NCBI RefSeq assembly: GCF_003600685.1
Contig: NZ_CP032084.1
Span: 3,472,001-3,536,000 of the forward strand
Direction: 5' to 3'
DNA length: 64,000 bases
Origin: Achromobacter sp. B7
Lineage (GTDB): Bacteria; Pseudomonadota; Gammaproteobacteria; Burkholderiales; Burkholderiaceae_B
Shown: positions 17,360-25,299 of the stretch, piece after piece
Layout: each line of letters opens with the position of its first letter
Position numbering within the stretch: the stretch's first letter is position 1
Notes under the pieces: model-generated
Seen by the model: the letters and a program-made list of their open reading frames with translations, nothing else
Database searches by the model: none
What the model was told of the DNA's origin: nothing
Position numbers and translations under genes: made by a program

Positions 17360-18637
17360 ATGGTCGAACGCCACATCCCACCCCCGCTGCGTTTCCTGCT
17401 TGCCGCGCGGCGCAGTGAACTGCACGGCCTGGAAAGCCTGGCTGTCACGTGCGAGCTGGCCGTGCACGTCAGCGCGCTGGTGCACGCGCTGCAAAAAGAA
17501 CGCGGCTATTCCAATCTGACACTGTGCAGCGCACAGAACGGCGTGCCGCAAGACGGCAAGGCCCGGACGCTGAGCGGGCTGGCTCAAGAATCCGCCCGCG
17601 TCGAGGCCGACGTCCGCCGTTTTCTTGACGGGCTGGCGGCCACCGCCCCCCACGCCGGCGACAAGGCGCGCCTGCTTAACTGCATTGCCTTCGCGCTGTT
17701 TCGGCTGGACGAATTGCCGGCGCTGCGCCGCCAGGTGCGTGATGTGTCCGTGCCCGCCGAAGACGCCGATGCCCGCTACACGCAAATCATCAGCAGCCTG
17801 CTGGCCGTGGTGTTCGAAGCCGCCGATTCCGCGCTGGACCCCGGCGTGACGCGCCTGCTGGTCGCGCTGCTGAACTTCATGCAGGGCAAGGAACTCAGCG
17901 GCCAGGAACGCGCCACCGGCGTCATCGGCTTCACCAACGGTTTCTTCACCGACCCGCAGAAGGCCCGCATGCTGGGCCTGGCCGCGCACCAGGCCCGCAG
18001 CTTCGACATCTACGCGCAATATGCCGAAGACGCCGCGCTGCAACGCTGGGAAAGCATCCAGCAACAAGGCCAGCCGGTCGAACGGCTACGCGACATGGCG
18101 CAACGCACGTCCGCCGACCAGCGTGTGGACGGCACGCTGGCCGAGTTGTGGTTCGAGCTGTGCACGGCCCGCATCGACGCCATGCGCGACGTTGAAAGCC
18201 TGTTGGCGCAGGCGCTGGCGCGGCAATGCGAACGCCGCATCGTCGAGACCCGCCAGGAACTGGACGACCGACAACTGCTGCTGTCGCGCTACGCCGACCA
18301 TGCCAGCGGCCGCGCGCCCAGCATGGTGTTCAGCGTGCAAAGCCGGCCCCTGGACACGCCGCCCGCCGATGGCGTGGGCAGCGTGCTGGAGCGGTCCATT
18401 CTTGAAATGATGCGCGAGCAGACGTTGCACATGCAGCGCACCGACGACGCCTTGAACACCGTGCGCGTCGCGCTGGAAGAAAGAAAGCGCATCGACCGCG
18501 CCAAGCGGCTGCTGATCAACCAATACGGCCTGACCGAGCAGGCCGCCCATGAACGCCTGCAACGCGCGGCCATGGACGGCGGCCTGTCCCTGGCCGATGT
18601 GGCGCGGCAGGTGATCGGGCAGCTGGGGCCAAACTGA
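17360..18637 (+). CDS. nasR: Nitrate/nitrite-sensing transcription antiterminator NasR (NIT + ANTAR)
   Basis: 425 residues. The N-terminal two-thirds is an all-helical NIT sensor domain (VSALVHALQKERGYSNLTL, YTQIISSLLAVVFEAAD, LVALLNFMQGKELSGQERA, GFTNGFFTDPQ). The C-terminus (about 370-420) is an ANTAR RNA-binding domain: ALEERKRIDRAKRLLINQYG then AAHERLQRAAMDGGLSLADV. In Klebsiella, NasR binds nitrate or nitrite and frees the nas leader from termination. Here a terminator-bearing leader lies in front of nirB, the first gene of the same operon, so NasR is the natural reader. It starts 16 bp after cobA. Confidence 0.92.
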   Translation: MVERHIPPPLRFLLAARRSELHGLESLAVTCELAVHVSALVHALQKERGYSNLTLCSAQNGVPQDGKARTLSGLAQESARVEADVRRFLDGLAATAPHAGDKARLLNCIAFALFRLDELPALRRQVRDVSVPAEDADARYTQIISSLLAVVFEAADSALDPGVTRLLVALLNFMQGKELSGQERATGVIGFTNGFFTDPQKARMLGLAAHQARSFDIYAQYAEDAALQRWESIQQQGQPVERLRDMAQRTSADQRVDGTLAELWFELCTARIDAMRDVESLLAQALARQCERRIVETRQELDDRQLLLSRYADHASGRAPSMVFSVQSRPLDTPPADGVGSVLERSILEMMREQTLHMQRTDDALNTVRVALEERKRIDRAKRLLINQYGLTEQAAHERLQRAAMDGGLSLADVARQVIGQLGPN

Positions 18638-18654
18638 GCGGCAGTGTCGGCGCG

Positions 18655-18791
18655 GCTGCGGGTTCGGGCGGGTGCGGGTTCGGGTGGCTGCGGGTTCGGG
18701 TGGCTGCGGGTTCGAAACAGGCGCGGTACCGGAACATGCGGTACCGGAACCTGCGCGGTATCGGAACATGCGCGCTATCGGCACGGGCACG
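18655..18791. repeat. Degenerate 13-16 bp tandem repeats between nasR and an MFS gene
   Basis: The convergent gap holds copies of GGCTGCGGGTTCGGGT (to about 18716), followed by copies of GCGGTACCGGAACAT and variants running to the MFS stop codon. No terminator hairpin with a U-run was seen. Confidence 0.7.
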
Positions 18792-20342
18792 CTACCGGAA
18801 CACCCGCTGCGTCCAGCTGATCAGCACGCCGACAACCGCCAACACAGCCAGCGCGCGAAAGTGATCCAGATTGGCCAGCAGCGCCGACTGCTGATCCACC
18901 AGCTGCGCGATGCGCGCCAGCGCCATGCGCTGCGCCTGCACCGGATCGGCCACCGCGGCATACACGCCGCTTAGCGCGGCCTTCGCGGCTTCCACATTGA
19001 TGTTGCCCTGCGTCACGCCCGCTTGCAGCACGTTGTAGTGCTTGGAGGTCAACCACTGCTGCCCCACGGTGGCCGCCATGATGCCCAGCGCCTGCCCCAC
19101 CTGCGCCAGCATGTTCTTGACCTGCTGCGCATGCGCAAACACCGCCGGGTCATGCGTCAGCCCGGTGAACGTGTTCATGGCGGTGGCCGGCATCAAGATC
19201 ATGATGAAGACGCCATAGCAAGCCAACGCGGGCAGCACATCGGCCCACGGATCGGCCATTGGCGTCAGCCGAGCCATCAGTACACTGAACGCCGCCAGCG
19301 CCACAAACCCGGCCACGAAGAACTTGCGTGGCGACGGCCAACGCGGCAGCAGCTGGGCCATGACCGCAAAAGTCAGCACGCCCGCCCCCAGCCCCATCGC
19401 GAAGAACATCCCCGTGTTGGCCCACGACAGGCCCAGCGCGCGTTGCAGCATCTGCGGCACCAGGTAGCCGTTGGCGCCCAACATCAAATAACAAAACATG
19501 AATAACGCCAGGCCGCACAGAAAGCGCACCTCGTTCATGCCGCCCAGCTTGAGCAGCGGCGCGCCGTTGCGCGTCTCGGCGCGGATGAAATACGCCAGCG
19601 CCAGCAGGCCGGCCAGGGCGAACAGCACCAGCCGATGGCGGTCGCTGAAAAAATCGTAGTAGGACCGCTGCAACGCATGCAGCAGCAAAAAGCTGCCCAC
19701 GCCCAACGCCGCAATCGGCGCCAGGCGTGCCTGCCCGGCCACCGTGGCGCCCGCCTGCTTGCCCGGCATGGCGCGCGCCACCGGCCACATCGCCAGCAGC
19801 GACAGCCCGGCCACCAACCAGAACATCAGCGGCCAGCCATCGTGGTCCACCGCCGCCGATGCCAACAACGGCCCCAGCGCCGTGCCGGTGCACAGGCCCG
19901 TGGCAAGCGCCTTGATGCCATGAAAGCGCGCCGGCCCCGGCGCGATCAGGTTTACCGTCAAACGGGACGACGTCAGCATGGCCGCGCACCCCATCGCCAT
20001 CATCACCCGGCCCGTCAGAAAGCCGGCCTCGCCCCGAGACATCGCGCACACTGCCGCGCCCGCTGCCGCCGCGCCCAGCGACGCCAGCAGATAACGGCGC
20101 AGGCCCAGGTGATGCACCAGCCAGCCTTGCAACGCAATCATCACCACGGCGACGCAGGCGTAGATGACGGCAACGGACGTGTATTCCTCGGGGCTGGCGC
20201 CGATTTCTCCCATGATGGGCGTGGCGGCAAACGTGACCATGCCGTTTTGCAGGAAGTCGATGAACGTCAGCGCGCCGATGGTGGCGAGCAAGGCGGGAGG
20301 GATTCGGGGTGTGGCTGGGGCGTCGCTGGAAAAGGCTTGCAT
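18792..20342 (-). CDS. MFS drug-efflux-type transporter (DHA2-like)
   Basis: 516 residues with about 14 hydrophobic segments, the DHA2 size class. Seen: ALLATIGALTFIDFLQNGMV (helix 1), LQGWLVHHLGLRRYLLAS (motif A-like loop), FLTGRVMMAMGCAAMLTSSR, and a late loop with HAQQVKNMLAQVGQALGIMA typical of this family. It is probably a proton-driven exporter in the inner membrane. It lies 201 bp downstream of marR on the same strand, and its own upstream region carries the palindrome found before marR, so repression by that MarR is likely. Confidence 0.87.
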   Translation of the reverse strand: MQAFSSDAPATPRIPPALLATIGALTFIDFLQNGMVTFAATPIMGEIGASPEEYTSVAVIYACVAVVMIALQGWLVHHLGLRRYLLASLGAAAAGAAVCAMSRGEAGFLTGRVMMAMGCAAMLTSSRLTVNLIAPGPARFHGIKALATGLCTGTALGPLLASAAVDHDGWPLMFWLVAGLSLLAMWPVARAMPGKQAGATVAGQARLAPIAALGVGSFLLLHALQRSYYDFFSDRHRLVLFALAGLLALAYFIRAETRNGAPLLKLGGMNEVRFLCGLALFMFCYLMLGANGYLVPQMLQRALGLSWANTGMFFAMGLGAGVLTFAVMAQLLPRWPSPRKFFVAGFVALAAFSVLMARLTPMADPWADVLPALACYGVFIMILMPATAMNTFTGLTHDPAVFAHAQQVKNMLAQVGQALGIMAATVGQQWLTSKHYNVLQAGVTQGNINVEAAKAALSGVYAAVADPVQAQRMALARIAQLVDQQSALLANLDHFRALAVLAVVGVLISWTQRVFR

Positions 20343-20375
20343 GGCTTTGGCTTATTTTTATGCCCAGGCTGTATA

Positions 20376-20385
20376 TGCCTAGGCA
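20376..20385. promoter_or_regulatory. MarR operator candidate before the MFS gene (TGCCTAGGCA)
   Basis: A perfect 10-bp palindrome in AT-rich context, 34-43 bp upstream of the MFS ATG. The same palindrome, with the shared flank TTATC, occurs before marR at 21099-21110. Confidence 0.7.
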
Positions 20386-20418
20386 GATAAATGGATAAAA
20401 AAAATGCTGGGGAAAAGG

Positions 20419-20543
20419 GCCTGCGGGTCGCTGTGTACGGGTCGCTGTGTACGGGTCGCTGTGTACGGGTCGCTGCGTACGGGTCGCTGTGTACGGGTCG
20501 CTGCGTACGGGTCGCTACGTACGGGTCGCTGCGTACGGGCTGC
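20419..20543. repeat. 14-bp tandem repeat GTGTACGGGTCGCT, about eight copies
   Basis: Seven full units run 20433-20530 with G/A and T/C variation at the first two bases, flanked by partial units on both sides. The array starts immediately after the marR stop codon and ends about 35 bp before the MFS operator, so it forms the spacer between marR and its probable target. The unit abuts itself with no spacers. Confidence 0.9.
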
Positions 20544-21005
20544 CTACGCCTCGTCCGCCTGCGCATTCATCAACACGCGCGACAACAACTTGTGCAGCGT
20601 CTCAGCGTCCGCTTCAGAAAAGCCGGCCAGCAGCCCGCGCATGGCGACTTCCGTGGCGGCCAGCGCCTGCGGCAATGCAGCCTGCCCCTGTTCGGTCAAT
20701 TCGATCAGGTAGCTGCGCCGATCCGCTTCGTTTTCCACGCGGCGGATATAGCCCTTGGCCACAATGCGATCCAGCAGCCGCGTCATCGCGCCCGAGTCAT
20801 ACGCCAGCACCCGGCAAAAATCGCTAAGCGTGCGGCCCCACCCCTTGGCCAGGCAGTTCAGCACCACGTACTGCGGGGTCGTCAGGTCAAACGGCGCCAG
20901 TTCGCGCTCCAGCGCATCGTGAATGCTGCCGCGCACGGACGTGATCATGAAACCGAGCTCACCGGTGTAGAAGCGGTCCAGCACGGCGGGTTTGGCGGTG
21001 GCCAT
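20544..21005 (-). CDS. MarR-family transcriptional regulator
   Basis: 153 residues, a typical MarR dimer subunit. The winged HTH is seen in LAPFDLTTPQYVVLNCLAKG, LSDFCRVLAYDSGAMTRLLD and the wing VENEADRRSYLIELTEQG. Helices at both ends should form the dimer interface. It is transcribed toward the MFS exporter, the standard arrangement of a self-repressing efflux regulator. The effector is unknown. Confidence 0.9.
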   Translation of the reverse strand: MATAKPAVLDRFYTGELGFMITSVRGSIHDALERELAPFDLTTPQYVVLNCLAKGWGRTLSDFCRVLAYDSGAMTRLLDRIVAKGYIRRVENEADRRSYLIELTEQGQAALPQALAATEVAMRGLLAGFSEADAETLHKLLSRVLMNAQADEA

Positions 21006-21022
21006 GGTTGTCTCGTGGGGTG

Positions 21023-21082
21023 GATGGCGATGGCGATTGCGATGGCGATTGCGATGGCGATTGCGATGGCGATTGCGATTGC
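21023..21082. repeat. Hexamer tandem repeat GATGGC/GATTGC, ten copies, in the marR leader
   Basis: Ten consecutive 6-bp units alternate GATGGC and GATTGC, in effect a 12-bp repeat. The array lies between the marR start codon and its palindromic operator, so copy number would change the 5' untranslated leader length. Confidence 0.85.
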
Positions 21083-21098
21083 CGATAGCGGATTTTAT

Positions 21099-21110
21099 CT
21101 GCCTAGGCAG
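21099..21110. promoter_or_regulatory. MarR operator candidate before marR (CTGCCTAGGCAG)
   Basis: A perfect 12-bp palindrome in an AT-rich context (TTTTATC before, TTAAAT after), 94-105 bp upstream of the marR ATG. Its core equals the site before the MFS gene, supporting autorepression plus control of the exporter. Confidence 0.72.
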
Positions 21111-21142
21111 TTAAATAGCAAGCATGTTGAAGCAAACTTCCC

Positions 21143-22204
21143 TCAGGGCAGGTTTTCGCGAAAAATCACCTGGCTGCGCGCCAGTTCCACGCCGTTCATC
21201 GGGCTGCGCTTGTCGCGCAGATTGCTGAAGATGCGCACACAGCTCATCAGCGCCTCCATCGGGCTTTGCGTAATCACGGCGTCCATGGTGCCGTCGATCA
21301 ACAGCGAGCGCGTGTCCGGCGTCAGCCCGTGGCCGATGAACACCACGCGATGTTGCAAGCCGGCCTCTTTCAACGCGCGCGCCACGCCGTCCGACGCCCC
21401 CCCGATGTTGTAGATGCCCGCCAGATTGGGATATTGCTCAAGCAACTGCCGCGTCTGCTCGTAGTTGCGCTGCGCATCGTCATAGCCTTCACGCAGATCC
21501 ACCACCTGCATCGCCTGGAACTGTTCGGCATACAACTGCAAGAAGCCGCTTTCGCGTTCCTCGTGCGCGCGGTAATGGCGCGAGCCCGCAATCAGCGCCA
21601 CGTGCGCCGCGCGCGGGCCGACAAAGCGCGCGATCAGGTAACCCGCCGTGCGCCCGGCGGCGCGATTGTCCAGCCCCACGTAAGCCGTGCGCGCGCTGTT
21701 GGCCAGGTCCGAAATCAGCGTCACCGTGGGCACGCCCTGCTGCGCCAGCGTGTTGACGGCTTCGCGCACCACCGGATGTTCCAGCGCCATGAAGGCAATG
21801 CCGTCGGCGCGCTTGCCGTGCTTGACCAGCGCCTGGGCCAGCGCGTCGGGGTTGAAGCTTTCAACGTATTCGATCTGGCACTTGGCGTTCAGCGGGCCGA
21901 AGTGTTCATGCGCATAGCTGACGGTGTCGCCCAGCATGCGCAAGTACCGGTTGCTGCCACGCGGCAGCAAGAACACCAGCCGCATTGGCTCGGCCGGCAA
22001 GGCGGCGGCCAGTTCCTGTTCGGGCAGATAGTCCAGTTCCATGGCGGCCTTCAACACCTTCTGGGCGGTGTTGGCGCGCACGCCGGGCCGGCGATTCAAC
22101 ACACGATCGGCGGTAGCGGTAGACACGCCGGCGCGTGCGGCCACATCGGCCAAACGGGCTAGCTTGCGGTCGGGCGACGTTCTATTCACATCAAAAACCA
22201 TCAT
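21143..22204 (-). CDS. LacI-family transcriptional regulator
   Basis: 353 residues. The N-terminal HTH is in LADVAARAGVSTATADRVLN with the hinge region LDYLPEQELAAAL. The remainder is a sugar-binding-protein-like effector domain (MRLVFLLPRGSNRYLRMLGD, AYVGLDNRAAGRTAGYLIA, YNIGGASDGVARALKEAG) of the type-1 PBP fold. It is divergent from the TRAP/RuBisCO-like/kinase operon and is its likely repressor. Two adjacent ATGs at 22204 and 22201 are possible starts. Confidence 0.9.
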   Translation of the reverse strand: MMVFDVNRTSPDRKLARLADVAARAGVSTATADRVLNRRPGVRANTAQKVLKAAMELDYLPEQELAAALPAEPMRLVFLLPRGSNRYLRMLGDTVSYAHEHFGPLNAKCQIEYVESFNPDALAQALVKHGKRADGIAFMALEHPVVREAVNTLAQQGVPTVTLISDLANSARTAYVGLDNRAAGRTAGYLIARFVGPRAAHVALIAGSRHYRAHEERESGFLQLYAEQFQAMQVVDLREGYDDAQRNYEQTRQLLEQYPNLAGIYNIGGASDGVARALKEAGLQHRVVFIGHGLTPDTRSLLIDGTMDAVITQSPMEALMSCVRIFSNLRDKRSPMNGVELARSQVIFRENLP

Positions 22205-22294
22205 GAATAAGGTTTGACGATGATAGCGTCAATTCACTATTGTCCAGTCTGCCGCATGGTTATGGCGCTTTTGTGGCACATCAAAAAACATCAT
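22187..22294. promoter_or_regulatory. Two 18-bp direct repeats flanking the lacI/TRAP divergent promoter
   Basis: CACATCAAAAACCATCAT (22187-22204, over the lacI start codon) and CACATCAAAAAACATCAT (22277-22294, 22 bp before the dctP ATG) differ at one base. Their placement at both gene starts, 90 bp apart, suggests paired regulator sites that could loop. Confidence 0.5.
22214..22232. promoter_or_regulatory. Perfect inverted repeat TTGACG-N7-CGTCAA
   Basis: A 19-bp dyad 10 bp upstream of lacI and about 85 bp before dctP. Dyads of this size are usual LacI-family operators; it is the best palindrome in the intergenic region. Confidence 0.55.
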
Positions 22295-22316
22295 AAAACC
22301 GATTTTGGAGACAACC

Positions 22317-23336
22317 ATGAAGCTGCTGACACGCCGTAGTGTTCTGCGCCGCCTTTGCGCGGTGCCCGCCGTTGCCCTGACCGGCGGATTCCCACTGATC
22401 GCCCGCGCGGCCGACTACACGCTCAAGTACGGCAACAACCTGCCGGTGACGCACCCGCTGAACATCCGCGCGCAAGAAGCCGCCGACCGCATCCTGAAAG
22501 AAAGCAACGGCCGCGTCGACATCAAGATTTTCCCGAACAACCAACTGGGCGGCGATACCGACATGCTGGCGCAAGTGCGCTCGGGCGGCATCGACTTCTT
22601 CACCCCGTCGGCGCTGGTTATCGCCACCCTGGTGCCGGTGGCCGCCATCAACGCCGTGGGCTTCGCGTTCAAGGACTACAGCCAGGTCTGGGGCGCCATG
22701 GACGGCGCGCTGGGTGCGCACGTGCGCGCCGCCATCGCGCAGCGCAAGCTCTACGCGTTTGAAAAGATGTGGGACAACGGTTTCCGCCAAACCACCAGCA
22801 GCAAGGCGCCCGTGACCACGGCCGCCGACATGGACGGCTTGAAGATTCGCGTGCCGGTCAGCTCGCTGCCCATCTCGATGTTCAAGGGCTTGGGCGCCGC
22901 GCCCGCCAGCTTGCAGTTCAGCGAGGTGTATTCGTCGTTGCAGACCAAAGTGGTCGACGCCCAGGAAAACCCCCTGCCCATCATCCAGGTGGCCAAGCTG
23001 TACGAAGTGCAGAAGTATTGTTCGCTGACCAACCACATCTGGGACGGCTACTGGTTCATCGCCAACGGCCGCATGTGGGAAGGCCTGCCGCAAGACCTGA
23101 AGACCATCGTTGCGCGCGGCATCAACGAAGCCGGCCTGGCGCAGCGTGAAGACATCAAGAAGCTGAACGCGTCGGTGCAGTCCGACCTGGAAGCCAAGGG
23201 CCTGAAATTCAACCAGCCGGCCCCGGACACCTTCCGCCAGGCGCTGCGCACCGCCGGCTTCTACAAGGAATGGCAGGGCCGCTTCGGCAACGAAGCCTGG
23301 TCGCTGCTGGAACAAAGCGTCGGCAAGCTGGCCTGA
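22317..23336 (+). CDS. dctP: TRAP transporter substrate-binding protein DctP
   Basis: 339 residues, periplasmic. The N-terminus has RRSVLRRL followed by a hydrophobic stretch and cleavage around ARAADY, possibly a twin-arginine signal. The DctP fold is seen in YGNNLPVTHPLNIRAQEAAD, IKIFPNNQLGGDTDMLAQVR, KIRVPVSSLPISMFKGLGAA and FSEVYSSLQTKVVDAQENPL. Members bind organic anions through a conserved Arg (KIRV). The ATG at MKLLTRR follows TTGGAGACA. Context suggests a sugar acid as ligand. Confidence 0.92.
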   Translation: MKLLTRRSVLRRLCAVPAVALTGGFPLIARAADYTLKYGNNLPVTHPLNIRAQEAADRILKESNGRVDIKIFPNNQLGGDTDMLAQVRSGGIDFFTPSALVIATLVPVAAINAVGFAFKDYSQVWGAMDGALGAHVRAAIAQRKLYAFEKMWDNGFRQTTSSKAPVTTAADMDGLKIRVPVSSLPISMFKGLGAAPASLQFSEVYSSLQTKVVDAQENPLPIIQVAKLYEVQKYCSLTNHIWDGYWFIANGRMWEGLPQDLKTIVARGINEAGLAQREDIKKLNASVQSDLEAKGLKFNQPAPDTFRQALRTAGFYKEWQGRFGNEAWSLLEQSVGKLA

Positions 23337-23345
23337 GGTCGCGCC

Positions 23346-25226
23346 ATGTCTTCCTTGTCCGCCCCCCACGCCGCCGCCCCGGTGCTGCCGGCCAACCCCT
23401 TGCGGCGCGCCGCCAACGCGCTGGACAGCGTGCTGGGCGGCGTGGTCGAGCACGTTGCGGCCGCCATCGTGCTGGTCGAGATCTGCGTGCTGTTCGCGGG
23501 TGTCGTCGCGCGCTACGCCTTCCACAGCCCCCTGGTCTGGTCCGACGAACTGGCTTCCATCCTGTTCCTGTGGCTGTCGATGCTGGGCGCCGTGGTTGCG
23601 CTGCGGCGCGGTGAACACATGCGCATGACGGCCCTGGTCAACAACGTCAGCCCGGCCCGGCGCGCGCAGCTGGAAACGGCGGCGCTGGCCGCGTCACTGG
23701 CGTTCCTGGTGCTGATCCTGTCGCCTGCGATCGAATACGCGCACGAAGAACACTTCATCATCACGCCCGCACTGGAACTGTCCAACGCCTGGCGCGCCGC
23801 CGCCATTCCCGTGGGCATGGCGCTGATGGGCGTGGTGGCCTTGCTGCGCCTGTTGCGCACGCAACCCCTGCGCCATGTGCTCGTGGCGTTGGCCGGCGTG
23901 GCCGTGGTGGTTGCCCTGTTCTGGTTGGCGCAGCCCATGTTCAAGGGGCTGGGCAAGCTGAACCTGGTGATCTTCTTCGTGGGCATCGTCGCGGCCACCG
24001 TGTTCTCGGGCGTGCCGATTGCGTTCTCGTTCGCGCTGGCCACGTTTTCGTACCTGGCGTTGACGACCAACACGCCCATGGAAGTCATGGTGGGCCGGCT
24101 GGACGAAGGCATGTCGCACCTGATGCTGCTGGCCGTGCCGCTGTTCATCTTCCTGGGGTCCTTGATCGAGATGACCGGCATGGCGCGCGCCATGATCCAG
24201 TTCCTGGCCAGCCTGTTGGGACACGTGCGCGGCGGCTTGTCGTACGTGCTGATCGGCGCGATGTATCTGGTGTCGGGCATCTCGGGCTCGAAGATCGCCG
24301 ACATGGCGGCCATCGCCCCCGTGCTGTTCCCGGAAATGCGCAAGCGCGGCGCCAAGCCGGGCGACCTGGTGGCGCTGCTGTCGGCCACCGGCGCGCAGAC
24401 CGAGACCATACCGCCGTCGATTGTGCTGATCACCATCGGCTCGGTTACCGGCGTGTCGATTGCCGCGCTGTTCACGGGCGGCCTGCTGCCCGCTGTGGTG
24501 CTGGGCCTGGCGCTGTGCTCGGTGGTGTGGTGGCGCTATCGCCGTGAAGACCTGAGCCTGGTGCAACGTTTCAGCTTCAAAGAGATCGGCCGCTTTTTCG
24601 TGATCGCCCTGCCCGCCGTGGCTCTGCCGTTTGTCATCCGCGCGGCAGTGGTCGAAGGCGTGGCCACCGCCACCGAAGTGTCCACCATCGGCATCGTGTA
24701 TTCCGCGCTGATCGGCATCCTGATCTACCGCCGCTTCGACTGGGCGCGCCTGCGCCCCATGCTGATCGAAACCGCCTCGCTGTCCGGCGCCATCATGCTG
24801 ATCGTGGGTTGCGCCACGGCCATGGCGTGGGCGTTGACGCAGTCCGGCTTCTCGGGCGATCTGGCCAAGTTGATGGCCGGCATGCCCGGCGGCAGCTACG
24901 GCTTTTTGGCCGTGTCCATCGTGGCGTTCATCATCCTGGGCAGCGTGCTGGAAGGCATACCCGCCATCGTGCTGTTCGGCCCCTTGCTGTTCCCGATCGC
25001 GGTGCAGGCCGGCGTGCACGAAGTGCATTACGCGATGGTCGTCATCTTCGCCATGGGCATCGGCCTGTTCGCGCCGCCCTTCGGCGTGGGCTATTACGGC
25101 GCCTGCGCCATCAGCCGCGTCGACCCCAACGAGGGCATCGGCCCCATCTGGGGTTACGTTGCGGCGCTGTTGATCGGCCTGATCATCGTGGCGGCCTTTC
25201 CCTGGTTCTCCATCGGCTTCCTGTGA
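23346..25226 (+). CDS. Fused TRAP transporter permease DctQM
   Basis: 626 residues. The first ~190 residues are the small DctQ subunit (about four helices; RYAFHSPLVWSDELASILFL is the DctQ signature). The rest is DctM: GVPIAFSFALATFSYLAL, LLAVPLFIFLGSLIEMTG, YLVSGISGSKIADMAAIAP and ATGAQTETIPPSIVLITIGS. Q and M fused in one chain are known in many TRAP systems. With DctP it forms a Na+-driven importer. It starts 9 bp after dctP. Confidence 0.93.
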   Translation: MSSLSAPHAAAPVLPANPLRRAANALDSVLGGVVEHVAAAIVLVEICVLFAGVVARYAFHSPLVWSDELASILFLWLSMLGAVVALRRGEHMRMTALVNNVSPARRAQLETAALAASLAFLVLILSPAIEYAHEEHFIITPALELSNAWRAAAIPVGMALMGVVALLRLLRTQPLRHVLVALAGVAVVVALFWLAQPMFKGLGKLNLVIFFVGIVAATVFSGVPIAFSFALATFSYLALTTNTPMEVMVGRLDEGMSHLMLLAVPLFIFLGSLIEMTGMARAMIQFLASLLGHVRGGLSYVLIGAMYLVSGISGSKIADMAAIAPVLFPEMRKRGAKPGDLVALLSATGAQTETIPPSIVLITIGSVTGVSIAALFTGGLLPAVVLGLALCSVVWWRYRREDLSLVQRFSFKEIGRFFVIALPAVALPFVIRAAVVEGVATATEVSTIGIVYSALIGILIYRRFDWARLRPMLIETASLSGAIMLIVGCATAMAWALTQSGFSGDLAKLMAGMPGGSYGFLAVSIVAFIILGSVLEGIPAIVLFGPLLFPIAVQAGVHEVHYAMVVIFAMGIGLFAPPFGVGYYGACAISRVDPNEGIGPIWGYVAALLIGLIIVAAFPWFSIGFL

Positions 25227-25257
25227 CCCGACGCGGCCCGCGCAGATCCGCGTCGGG
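25227..25257 (+). terminator. GC-rich hairpin right after dctQM
   Basis: CCCGACGCGG (25227-25236) and CCGCGTCGGG (25248-25257) form a perfect 10-bp stem immediately after the stop codon. Downstream is C-rich, then TCTTCCTTTT, without a tight U-run. It may be a partial terminator or a 3'-end stabiliser that lowers expression of the downstream VOC, RuBisCO-like and kinase genes. Confidence 0.55.
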
Positions 25258-25299
25258 CCGCCTCCCCCCCTCTTCGTCTTCCTTTTATAAAGATCCATC

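Noticed and set aside
20419..20543. Possible CRISPR array
   Set aside because: Units are 14 bp and abut directly with no unique spacers; this is a minisatellite. The same applies to 58671-58757.
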